From Anaerolineaceae bacterium (GTDB lineage Bacteria; Chloroflexota; Anaerolineae; Aggregatilineales; Phototrophicaceae): a DNA stretch of 64,000 nt. Made by a program: the position numbers and the translations under genes. The stretch covers positions 76,636-140,635 of the forward strand of contig PABP01000032.1 in NCBI GenBank assembly GCA_002699585.1. The letters are read 5' to 3'. Below the pieces are notes generated by a model. It did no database searches, was not told the origin of the DNA, and saw nothing but the letters and a program-made list of their open reading frames with translations. Below are positions 31,976 through 40,000 of this stretch, in pieces (position 1 is the first letter of the stretch; each line of letters starts with the position of its first letter).

Positions 31976-34900
31976 TGAATCGAATAAAGAATCCCAACCG
32001 GCGGGGTGCGGTTTGTCTCGTCGTGACTTCGTCAAGTTCAGCACAATTGCGGGTGGCACAACGGCGGCATTCCTGGGTGGTTTGCCAGGTTTCAGCCAGC
32101 TTGTCAAACTTCGCGCTCAGTCGAACGAGGGTAGTAACTTCGATTACACTCTGCTTGACCCGACAAATCAGCTCTATTCCGTATGTTTGCAATGCAATAC
32201 CGGTTGCGGTATCAAGGTTAAACTGCTGGATGGGGTTGCCGCCAAGATTGAGGGCAATCCATTCCACCCCATGACCATGTACCCGCACATCCCTTATGAA
32301 ACACCTGTCTCGGAGCTAGGAACTGTTGAAGGAGCGATTTGCCCGAAAGGCCAGGCAGGCATTCAATCAGTTTATGATCCGTATCGTTTGGCGAGTGTTC
32401 TAAAACGTAAACCCGGTACACGGCGTGGCGCAAACGAGTGGGAAACCATCTCCTTTGAGCAGGCGATTGAAGAAGTGGTCGAAGGTGGCGATTTGTTCGG
32501 TGAAGGACCAGTGCCCGGACTGCGTGAATCGTATGCGCTAACGGATAAAGCTGTCTCGACAGAGATGATTGCCGCCATCAAAGCCATTCAGGCAGAAAAA
32601 GATGCCGATGCAAAACTCGCGTTGGTTGAGGACTTCAAAGAGACCTTTGCCGATTATCTGGATGCCATGATTGACCCGGAACTTCCTGATCTTGGCTCAC
32701 GCAACAACCAGTTTGTGTTTGCCTGGGGTCGACTCAAGAATGCACGCAAGGATTTCATCTCGCGCTTTTTGAGTGCCTATGGGACGACGAATGCCCACGG
32801 GCATACGACAGTCTGCCAGGGTAGCCTGTACTTCACCGGCAAAGCAATGTCTGAGCAGTACATTGACGGCAAATGGACAGGCGGCTCGAAATTCTACTGG
32901 CAGGGTGATATTGGCAACAGCGAGTTTGTCCTCCTGGTGGGCGCATCACCGTTTGAAGCCAACTATGGACCGCCCCTGCGTACACCGCGCATCACGACCA
33001 ATTTAGCGAATGGCACGGCACGCATTGCAGTGGTTGACCCGCGTTTCTCCAAGACAGCCTCCAAAGCTTGGAAGTGGTTACCGGGCAAGCCGGGCACAGA
33101 AGCGGCTCTTGCGCTGGCGATGATTCAGTGGATTATCGACAATGAGCGCTATGATGGCCTGTATCTTTCTGCAGCAAATGCTGCCGCTGCCAACGCTATC
33201 GGGGAACCGACCTGGACCGAAGCAAGCTGGCTGGTAAAACTGGATGAAGACGGTGTTCCTGGCAATTTTCTGCGCGCCAGCGAGATAGGACTTCGCGAAA
33301 AAGAAGAACGCCCGCTTTCAACCGATCCAGAAAAGACCTATGAGTTCGACTATTTTGTTGCACTCGTTGATGGTGAGCCGGTCGCGGTTGATCCCTATGC
33401 GAGCGAAGCTGCCGATGCGGTTCGTGGCGATCTGTTGGTCGATACTAAGATCGAAGGTATCCCGGTGAAGTCCGGTTTACAGATCATCTCGGATTCCGCA
33501 CACGAATACACCATGCAGGAATGGGCGGATCTGTGCGGCCTTCAACTGGATGACATCATCGAGGTTGCCGCAGAATTCACCAGTCATGGCAAGCGGGCTG
33601 TCGCCGACATCCATCGGGGGGTCAGCCAGCACACCAACGGCTTCTACAACGTCCTGGCATGGTACACACTCAACGCGCTGATCGGCAACTACGACTATGC
33701 CGGTGGTCTTATCAAAGCCAGCACCTATAAAGCCGACGGTAGTAAAGCCGGGCAACCATTCAATCTAAAAGAAGGTCGTACCGGGATTTCGCTGTTTGGT
33801 ACCAGCATCATCCGGCATGGCGAAAAATATGAGAATCACACGCTGTTCCTACGCGATGGTTATCCTGCGCCGCGTCAGTGGTACTATCTGGCGAGCGATG
33901 TCTATCAGGAAATCATTCCGTCAATTGGCGATGCCTATCCTTATCCCGTAAAAGCATTGATGCTGTACATGGGATCGCCAGTCTACTCACTACCCGCTGG
34001 TCACACGAATATTGAAACGCTGTCTGATCCGGCTAAACTGCCGTTGTTTATCGCCATTGATCCGTTCATCGGTGAGACCAGCATGTATGCGGATTACATC
34101 TTCCCCGACACGATGTACCTGGAACGGTGGGAGTTTCACGGCAGTCACCCCAGTGTTTCGTTCAAGATCGAAGCCGTGCGTAATCCGGTCATCGCGCCGA
34201 TGGTCCCCGATGTGACTGTTTTTGGTCAGCAGACACCGCTATCACTGGAAGCGGTTCTGATGGGTATCGCCGAACGCCTCGAGTTGGGCAGTTTTGGTGA
34301 AGGTGCATTCGGATCATACGGCGATCTGGTTCATCCCGATGAATTCTACCTGAAGATGGTCGCCAACCTCGCTTTTGGTGAGAAGGAAGACGGCTCAGGT
34401 GCTGTACCAGATGCCGATGAAGAGGAAATTCGCATCTTCCTGGAAGGTCATCGCCATCTCCCGGATAGTGTATTCAATGCAGAACGCTGGCAGGCTATCG
34501 TCAGCGACCTGTGGCCCAAAGTTGTCTATGTGATGAACCGGGGTGGCCGCTTCGAGAGCTTCAGCAAAGGCTATACCCAACGTATCTTCCCGGAACAGAG
34601 CGCCAATTACTTTGGGGTCGATACCGTACAGGCTTCGCATCCGTTTGGGACGATGCTCAACCTGTATCAGGAGAAAACCTACGGCACCCGCAGCCCAATG
34701 ACTGGCCAACGACTGACCGGTTATGCCCGCTACTTCCCGGCCGGACGCTCCGTGTTGGATGAAGCGGTTGATGACAGTGCAGATGGCTATGATCTGAACC
34801 TGATTACCTATAAGGTTATCTCACAAACCAAGTCACGCACAGCTTCTAACTACTGGCTATTGGCTGTCCTGCCGGAGAATACGCTGGAGATGCATCCCGA

Positions 34901-35264
34901 TGATGCTGAGGTACGTGGACTACAAGATGGCGATATGGTGCGGGTCAGCTCTGCTTCAAATACTGCAGGCGAGTGGGACCTAGCTAACGGAACCACCGTT
35001 CCGATGGTCGGCAAGCTCCGCACGACGCAGGGGATTCGTCCTGGTGTGGTCGCATTCGGACTTGGCTTCGGTCACTGGTCATATGGTGGTGTCGATTTCA
35101 CGATTGACGGCACAACCATTCCCGGTGATGCACGTCGTGTTCGGGGCTTCCATGCCAATGCCGCCATGCGTGTTGATCCGTATCTTGGCAATACAACGCT
35201 GGTTGACCCGGTAGGCGGTAGTGCTGTGTTCTACGACACAATGGTCAAGATCGAAAAAGCCTGA
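31968..35264 (+). CDS. Tat-exported molybdopterin oxidoreductase, TtrA/ArrA-type
   Basis: A 1098-residue catalytic subunit of the DMSO-reductase superfamily. Tat signal SRRDFVKFSTIAGG lies near residues 18-31. The N-terminal cluster is C-x2-C-x3-C-x44-C (CLQCNTGCGIK ... AICPKG). The probable Mo ligand is Cys near residue 283 (HGHTTVCQGSLYF), preceded by the GGDLFGEGPVPGLRE and DLGSRNNQFVFAWGR blocks found in tetrathionate and arsenate reductases. The C-terminal cofactor domain ends with GVVAFGLGFGHWSYGG. At about 1100 residues it is closer in size to TtrA than to ArrA (about 850), and B-C-A gene order is that of ttrBCA. Position inside an arsenic island and an AioX-like sensor argue for an arsenic oxyanion. 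Substrate is therefore open: tetrathionate, arsenate/arsenite or another oxyanion. Confidence 0.85.
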   Translation: MVNESNKESQPAGCGLSRRDFVKFSTIAGGTTAAFLGGLPGFSQLVKLRAQSNEGSNFDYTLLDPTNQLYSVCLQCNTGCGIKVKLLDGVAAKIEGNPFHPMTMYPHIPYETPVSELGTVEGAICPKGQAGIQSVYDPYRLASVLKRKPGTRRGANEWETISFEQAIEEVVEGGDLFGEGPVPGLRESYALTDKAVSTEMIAAIKAIQAEKDADAKLALVEDFKETFADYLDAMIDPELPDLGSRNNQFVFAWGRLKNARKDFISRFLSAYGTTNAHGHTTVCQGSLYFTGKAMSEQYIDGKWTGGSKFYWQGDIGNSEFVLLVGASPFEANYGPPLRTPRITTNLANGTARIAVVDPRFSKTASKAWKWLPGKPGTEAALALAMIQWIIDNERYDGLYLSAANAAAANAIGEPTWTEASWLVKLDEDGVPGNFLRASEIGLREKEERPLSTDPEKTYEFDYFVALVDGEPVAVDPYASEAADAVRGDLLVDTKIEGIPVKSGLQIISDSAHEYTMQEWADLCGLQLDDIIEVAAEFTSHGKRAVADIHRGVSQHTNGFYNVLAWYTLNALIGNYDYAGGLIKASTYKADGSKAGQPFNLKEGRTGISLFGTSIIRHGEKYENHTLFLRDGYPAPRQWYYLASDVYQEIIPSIGDAYPYPVKALMLYMGSPVYSLPAGHTNIETLSDPAKLPLFIAIDPFIGETSMYADYIFPDTMYLERWEFHGSHPSVSFKIEAVRNPVIAPMVPDVTVFGQQTPLSLEAVLMGIAERLELGSFGEGAFGSYGDLVHPDEFYLKMVANLAFGEKEDGSGAVPDADEEEIRIFLEGHRHLPDSVFNAERWQAIVSDLWPKVVYVMNRGGRFESFSKGYTQRIFPEQSANYFGVDTVQASHPFGTMLNLYQEKTYGTRSPMTGQRLTGYARYFPAGRSVLDEAVDDSADGYDLNLITYKVISQTKSRTASNYWLLAVLPENTLEMHPDDAEVRGLQDGDMVRVSSASNTAGEWDLANGTTVPMVGKLRTTQGIRPGVVAFGLGFGHWSYGGVDFTIDGTTIPGDARRVRGFHANAAMRVDPYLGNTTLVDPVGGSAVFYDTMVKIEKA

Positions 35265-35284
35265 GCTCTAACGCATTATTTTAT

Positions 35285-35314
35285 CTGTGGGGGCATTACA
35301 TAATGTCCCCACAG
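35285..35314. terminator. Strong hairpin after the Mo-enzyme gene
   Basis: A 14-bp stem with one G-T pair and a two-base loop: CTGTGGGG...CATTA on the left and TAATG...CCCCACAG on the right. It begins 21 bp after the stop codon. No U-run follows on either strand, so it may be a processing or stabilising structure, or the end of the degraded IS element beside it. Confidence 0.5.
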
Positions 35315-35720
35315 AAACAATAAAAGATTGAAAGATGCTCACCGTTTTGTTTCAGGATGTCTCGCTCCTGCCGCACGATCTGCAACGCACGCTTCACCTG
35401 GCGAAGCTCCAGTTTGAGCTGTTCAACTTCACTCAACTCCAAACGGTTGCTCTGTTCATTAACCTCAAATCGTTTCTTCCAATGATGCAATAAACCGTTG
35501 GCGTGCGGCTTGCTGGGCTTCATAAGGCGCTTATGGGGCAACAATGGGCACGATGCACCGCTTCGAGCTACTCTTTGAGGGCTTGATCTTTGGCTGGCTG
35601 TTTGAGCTGCCGATAGATGTTCTTGCTCCTGATGCCCAACGCTTCGGCACACACCGACTTTAGCCTGGATCGTCGGACAGCAGGCGGGATTATATTTGAC
35701 TAACGCGCTGACCGGATGGG
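35315..35720 (-). mobile_element. Degraded IS3-like transposase remnants
   Basis: Two pieces are recognisable on the minus strand in different frames. Near 35.33-35.50 kb, WKKRFEVNEQ followed by LSEVEQLKLELRQVKRALQIVRQERDILKQ is the C-terminal leucine zipper of an IS3-type OrfA. Near 35.57-35.69 kb, a frame reads VCAEALGIRSKNIYRQLKQP and ends in a stop, resembling an OrfB-type N-terminal helix-turn-helix. Order and frames do not fit an intact element, so this is a rearranged remnant. The rest of 35.72-35.93 kb holds nothing recognisable. The remnant marks the junction between the arsenic run and the next block. Confidence 0.6.
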
Positions 35721-35928
35721 AGCCGGCTAAAGAACCTAAGACGATGCTCCTCTTTCCGAAACTAGAGAAGGAACGCGAAGCTACCGAAGTCGTGAAGCGG
35801 GGATTCGAAATTCTAGTGTTTCTGGGCAATCCAAGGTATTCTGGTTATCTAGCACTGCTGTTTTCATGATGATCGATCAGCTTTTATTCCCAATCATTCA
35901 TTAATGCCTTTGGGAGTCCATTCTTGTA

Positions 35929-36924
35929 ATGCATCGGTTAAAGCGTGTCCCGCAGATAGTCCTTGTGATTTACATCATAATAACGGCTGTGTTGTTAGTT
36001 TTGTCTTTTGTGATTCCCCGTCCTGAAGCAAGAGGGATATTACGAACGGTATTCTCTGTTCTTTTGTTTCCCGGGCTTGTATTCCTTGTGCTGGCGACCC
36101 TGTTCCGAGCACGGCGACTATCCTTAGCGCTGATACCGTTTGCTATTGCCTGGATACTCACTTATGGTCCACTTCTCCTGCCACGTAACCTACAATTACT
36201 ACAGGACACCTACCCTGTAACCGTGTTGACCTTTAACTTACAGGCATCTACCCAACATCTCAACTCATTAAGCACATTGATTCGGGATGCAAACCCTGAT
36301 CTTGTCGCCCTACAAGAAGTTAGTTACACCGCAGCAGAACACTTTGAAGCAACACTGGGTGATCTTTATCCACATCTTGCTCTCTATCCCACGCAAGATG
36401 CACATCTTGGACAGGGAGTGATGAGTAAGTTTCCCATACTTGCCGAAGAATATTGGCGCAATGAGCAACTACCTGAGTTTCTAGCGCATTTGAGAACTGA
36501 AATCGATATTGAAGGCGAATCAATCGCATTCTTTAGTCTACATCCCATGCCGCCCATCTCGTTTACGCAGGGCATTACTCTCCAGCCTCACAGCCGTGAA
36601 ATTCAAATACTGCTCGAGCGCCTAGAAAATGAGAAGTATCCTGTCCTACTCGCTGGCGATTTCAATATGACTCAAGTGATGGACGAGTATCATCAAGTAA
36701 CCCGTTACTATACAGATACATTCCGCGAAGCAGGACGTGTTGGACTAGGTTTTTCATTCCTTGCTGGCAAGACAATTCCTCTTCCCCCTGTTATTCGCCT
36801 GGATTACATCTTTCATGATGCTCGATTTGAAGGACGAGATGCTTATCCCCTGCCATTCTCTGGCGTATCCGATCATCTACCAATCTGGGCTGAATTAGCG
36901 TTTTTCAAAGATGGGGAAGCATAA
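35929..36924 (+). CDS. Membrane-anchored endonuclease/exonuclease/phosphatase-family protein
   Basis: A 331-residue protein with three N-terminal helices (about residues 10-30, 38-60 and 65-85) and an exported EEP catalytic domain. The motifs are all present: TFNLQAS (opening strand with Asn), ANPDLVALQEV (Glu metal ligand), LLAGDFNMTQ (Asp/Asn pair) and SDHLPIWAEL (catalytic His). The family includes DNases, sphingomyelinases and inositol phosphatases; this exported layout is found in many bacteria as YafD/EEP proteins of unknown substrate. It stands alone between an IS remnant and the primase gene, which converges on it. No regulatory clue was seen. Confidence 0.82.
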   Translation: MHRLKRVPQIVLVIYIIITAVLLVLSFVIPRPEARGILRTVFSVLLFPGLVFLVLATLFRARRLSLALIPFAIAWILTYGPLLLPRNLQLLQDTYPVTVLTFNLQASTQHLNSLSTLIRDANPDLVALQEVSYTAAEHFEATLGDLYPHLALYPTQDAHLGQGVMSKFPILAEEYWRNEQLPEFLAHLRTEIDIEGESIAFFSLHPMPPISFTQGITLQPHSREIQILLERLENEKYPVLLAGDFNMTQVMDEYHQVTRYYTDTFREAGRVGLGFSFLAGKTIPLPPVIRLDYIFHDARFEGRDAYPLPFSGVSDHLPIWAELAFFKDGEA

Positions 36925-36978
36925 TAGGGTACTGTGCACATTCGCGCAGAACTGTGCAATAGGAATCAATGCATCATT

Positions 36979-37983
36979 CTATGTGGGTATGCTAGCACGC
37001 TCCTTTAACCAACGTCTAACTGCATGCAATCCCGCTCGTTTGTAAAATTCATTGATGTCCTTGCCCTGTGGAACCTGAATGCCGGTTGCTGCCAGAGAGA
37101 GTTTGCTGAGTTGCTTGGCAGCGCGCTGGCCCGCCTGATCGTCATCCATGCAGATGAGGATACTCGGTGCCGAGATGAACTTGGGGAACCAGCGCGGATC
37201 GATGCATGTATTGGCGGCACTGCCCAAGGCTGCTGCTGAGATCAGTCCTGAGCCCACTTGCCGAGCGATAAGCGCATCAAACTCGCCTTCTGTGAGCAAG
37301 ATCGGCAGTCCAGGTTGAATCTCATCCGCCAGATAGAGACTGCCCTTGATGTTGCCACCGCTCACCTGCTGGTAACGCTGCTGACCTGCAGATCGACGCA
37401 CTTTAATGCCCCAGATCGTATGGTGTGTCATCCAGGGAAGGGAGATGCCGCAGGGCACTTTCAAGCCTAAGAGGTCTTTCCATTCGCGATAATGACCAGG
37501 GATATATCCCAGTCCTGCTTCGACGATGGTTTTCTCCGTCAGTCCGCGTTCTTCTTGCAGATAACGCCAGGCAGCTTTGCCTTCTTTTCCCCAGAGCGTA
37601 TTCATCGCCAGGTAAGCCACATCACGAGCAGCCTTCTGCCAGTCTTCATCCGGTGGCTTAGAGAGAGCCTGTCGTTTTGTTTTGGCCTTGGGGGATGATT
37701 GTTGAACTTGTGGCAAATTACCAGAAGCAAGATTCTGACAGGCATCCCGAAAACTCAATTGATGATAGGTTTGCAGCCAGTCAATAGCATTGCCACCGCG
37801 ATTACACTTGCCGAAGCAGTGCCAGTGATCGGCATAGACGACGAGTGAAAAACCCTTCTCTTCATGATGCAGCGGGCACTTGAAGGAGCTGTAAGTTGCG
37901 TTGTGATACTTTGGTTTTCCCAGGTCACGCTTAATGAGATCACGACAATCAATTTGTGCTTTGAGTCGATCAACATCAATCAT
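36979..37983 (-). CDS. Primase-like protein, CHC2 zinc finger plus Toprim
   Basis: A 334-residue replication protein of plasmid/phage type. The N-terminal CHC2 zinc finger is CPLH-x17-HCFGKCNRGGNAIDWLQ (near residues 36-71), and the Toprim domain has LLTEGEFDALIARQVG (Glu motif) and LICMDDDQAGQRAAKQL (DxD motif). The RNA-polymerase core of DnaG between these is reduced, which is common in mobile-element primases. It lies 127 bp downstream of the DUF3987 gene on the same strand, separated by a palindrome-rich gap, and probably starts replication of the element together with that protein. Confidence 0.82.
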   Translation of the reverse strand: MIDVDRLKAQIDCRDLIKRDLGKPKYHNATYSSFKCPLHHEEKGFSLVVYADHWHCFGKCNRGGNAIDWLQTYHQLSFRDACQNLASGNLPQVQQSSPKAKTKRQALSKPPDEDWQKAARDVAYLAMNTLWGKEGKAAWRYLQEERGLTEKTIVEAGLGYIPGHYREWKDLLGLKVPCGISLPWMTHHTIWGIKVRRSAGQQRYQQVSGGNIKGSLYLADEIQPGLPILLTEGEFDALIARQVGSGLISAAALGSAANTCIDPRWFPKFISAPSILICMDDDQAGQRAAKQLSKLSLAATGIQVPQGKDINEFYKRAGLHAVRRWLKERASIPT

Positions 37984-38040
37984 GATGAGACTTCCTTCTT
38001 ATCTAGAACCATTCTGAAAGAACCTATTTGGAAAACTTTC

Positions 38041-38100
38041 GGCAGTGGAAATGCCAAATGTCACATGTCAAAAGTTTTAACTTTCGACAAATCCACTGCC
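38041..38100. repeat. Nested inverted repeats between primase and DUF3987 genes
   Basis: Outer arms GGCAGTGGA (38041-38049) and TCCACTGCC (38092-38100) are perfect, 42 bp apart. Inside, 38066-38089 is a 24-bp palindrome with one mismatch: outer arms TGTC/GACA and inner arms AAAGTT/AACTTT around TT. The gap is the leader of the primase gene and could be an operator, a mobile-element origin or a recombination site. Confidence 0.55.
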
Positions 38101-38110
38101 ATAAGTTGAT

Positions 38111-39742
38111 CTATACATTAGTTAGTTGATAAACACGGGCAGAACGACCTCCGGTTTTGCGCTCTAGTTCTTCGATTGTGCCGGATTCGAGCAGGGCATC
38201 GACAGCAGCATAGGCGTCTTTGCGGCTCTTGATGCCGGAACCACGATGAATCTCGCGCTTGGTCGGTGGCTGATCTTTCTGTGCACGGGCGATGAAATCG
38301 AGGATCTTCTGCTCGTTCTTGGTATCCTGCCCGACATTCAATTCAGCTAGCAGCCGATGGGCGGAGGCGCGGTACTGCTCGGTCAGCATCTGAGCCCGTG
38401 CCCAATGTGCCAGCGAGATACGAGGGGTATTCTTGGCGCCATCTTCGACCCAATCCATCACGGTCAGGATGAGGGCCATCTTCATGGCGAGCACCGGGAA
38501 GCGACCATAATTGCCGCGCAGTCGTTCATCTAATCCCCGTCTGGGGTCGGTCAGCTCATGCATGGCTTCGGAGTATGCGTTGAAGCGCTGTATGACTTCG
38601 GGCGCCATGAGCGCGTTTATTGTAGGAAGCGTTATCGCCTCATCATTGCCATAGAGGGCATCCCATTCAGGCGGTGTGGGGAAAGCATTGTGGATACGTA
38701 TCAGCCGCGATTTGAGCTTTTCCATCATCTGCTTGAGTTCAGGTGAAGGATCGCTGACGACATAGGGCACATCTTTTTCTTCGGGTGTCAGCGTCAGGAT
38801 GCGCGCCATGAGGCCGCTTTCCCACTCGGCATCACCCAGATAGCGTCCAATCATGGCGGGTGTGGTTGCGCCGATTAAGGAAAGGGCTGGATTGTAGATG
38901 ATGAGCTTGCCGTCACCGCGTAACTCACGCTCCATGCGGTCGGGTGCATCAAACAACTGCATGAGGGCCTCGGCGTGTCCTTCCATGTACTTCTTGGGGA
39001 TGAGGATCTTGCTGGCTTCATCGATGCTCATGCCGCGCTGCCCGGCAAAGCGGGTGCCTTTTTCTTCGAGTTTCTTCTCAACGGGCAGCAACTGCTCATA
39101 GTTGCTGGGTTTCTGACCAGCGAGTTTGGCCATCAGCATTTCAGGGGTGGTAGTCTCTGGCAGCAGCAAATGCTGAAAGGTGCTGCGGACCAGATTGGTG
39201 ATAGCTTTCAGGCCAGTTGATTTGTGGTAGTAGGTTGTTGGTGCCACCCACAGGAAGTAGAGGTTGGGATAGATGTCATCGAAGCTGAGGCGCAGCACAC
39301 AGCGACGGGCTATGGCAAGTCCAACTGCCCAAAGGGGGGCTGATTCCAGGAAGATGCGCGGTGTCATCGGTGACTTCTGAATTAGCCAGTGGGTGCAATC
39401 CTGATGGAAGCGTCCGACTTTTTCGGCGGCTTTGAGCAGGGCAGCATCAAGCTGAGCCTGCTTCGGCAGCGGCGGCACATACAACTGATCTGCCTTCTTA
39501 TTATCGGGGGCAGGTGGGACTGTTTTGGGATCGATGTACATGATCTGCTGCATGATCTCATGATCCTGGGTGGCCATGTCTTGCAGCATTTGCCAGCCAG
39601 CAGGGTTGTTCTGCGGATCGAGTGTTTTCAGCAGCAGTTGAGCCACTGGACTCAGTTCCAGGTCGTCGGGCACATCCATCTTCGAGAGGACGCGCCGAAA
39701 AGCGTAGGCGTCGTTTGGTGAAAGATGCAGTGAGGTACTCAT
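38111..39742 (-). CDS. DUF3987-family replication/helicase-like protein
   Basis: A 543-residue protein of the DUF3987 group, which is found on plasmids and phages beside primases and is related to P-loop helicase/primase accessory proteins. Visible blocks are LYFLWVAPTTYYHKSTGLKA, a degenerate nucleotide-binding loop, RGMSIDEASKIL (Walker B-like), PALSLIGATTPAMIG and GLMARILTLTP. The C-terminal 70 residues form a winged helix (KREIHRGSGIKSRKDAYAAVDALLESG). The frame is open to 39796, but ATG 39742 follows GGAG and starts at the conserved region. Two GGGCAAAGTGAAA repeats lie just upstream. Confidence 0.75.
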   Translation of the reverse strand: MSTSLHLSPNDAYAFRRVLSKMDVPDDLELSPVAQLLLKTLDPQNNPAGWQMLQDMATQDHEIMQQIMYIDPKTVPPAPDNKKADQLYVPPLPKQAQLDAALLKAAEKVGRFHQDCTHWLIQKSPMTPRIFLESAPLWAVGLAIARRCVLRLSFDDIYPNLYFLWVAPTTYYHKSTGLKAITNLVRSTFQHLLLPETTTPEMLMAKLAGQKPSNYEQLLPVEKKLEEKGTRFAGQRGMSIDEASKILIPKKYMEGHAEALMQLFDAPDRMERELRGDGKLIIYNPALSLIGATTPAMIGRYLGDAEWESGLMARILTLTPEEKDVPYVVSDPSPELKQMMEKLKSRLIRIHNAFPTPPEWDALYGNDEAITLPTINALMAPEVIQRFNAYSEAMHELTDPRRGLDERLRGNYGRFPVLAMKMALILTVMDWVEDGAKNTPRISLAHWARAQMLTEQYRASAHRLLAELNVGQDTKNEQKILDFIARAQKDQPPTKREIHRGSGIKSRKDAYAAVDALLESGTIEELERKTGGRSARVYQLTNV

Positions 39743-39765
39743 AGTGGTCTCCAGGCAGCAAAAGT

Positions 39766-39793
39766 GGGCAAAGTGAAAGAGGGCAAAGTGAAA
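39766..39793. repeat. Two tandem 13-bp repeats before the DUF3987 gene
   Basis: GGGCAAAGTGAAA at 39766-39778 and again at 39781-39793, 15-bp period, 24 bp from the start codon of the replication gene. They could be an operator or short iterons bound by a replication or partition protein. Confidence 0.5.
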
Positions 39794-39836
39794 CACAGGT
39801 CATGGCAAAATATGACATCGAGCTTGACAAATTCAG

Positions 39837-39935
39837 TTGCAGTAGGCTGGAGACTGTGATAAAGTTTAAGTGTCGAAGTTAAACAGAATCACAGCTTTTG
39901 GCCCATCCGTGTCTTTGGTGGGCATTTTTATTTTC
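39837..39935 (+). ncRNA. Candidate small antisense RNA with intrinsic terminator
   Basis: Plus-strand promoter elements TTGCAG (39837-39842) and TAAAGT (39860-39865), spacing 17, would start transcription near 39872. A 7-bp hairpin (GCCCATC/GGTGGGC, about 39901-39922) followed by ATTTTTATTTT ends it near 39935, giving an RNA of about 60 nt. It has no reading frame and lies antisense to the leader of the replication gene on the other strand, like plasmid copy-control RNAs. Confidence 0.4.
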
Positions 39936-39971
39936 AGGTGGAGATCTAGATCTCAGTGTCATATGCTGTCT

Positions 39972-39997
39972 AAAAGGTATACGCACGTATACCTTTT
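39972..39997. terminator. Bidirectional terminator after parB
   Basis: Perfect 11-bp stem AAAAGGTATAC / GTATACCTTTT with loop GCAC, 3 bp past the parB stop. The A-run/U-run flanks make it a good intrinsic terminator on both strands, ending the parAB transcript. Confidence 0.8.
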
Positions 39998-40000
39998 CCC

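Noticed and set aside
35296-35829. A 177-residue hypothetical protein on the minus strand
   Set aside because: Only its C-terminal third is recognisable, as an IS3 OrfA tail; the rest is out-of-frame remnant sequence.
39824-39863. TTGACA at 39824 as the -35 of the candidate small RNA
   Set aside because: The distance to the TAAAGT -10 is about 30 bp, too long; the TTGCAG at 39837 has proper 17-bp spacing.
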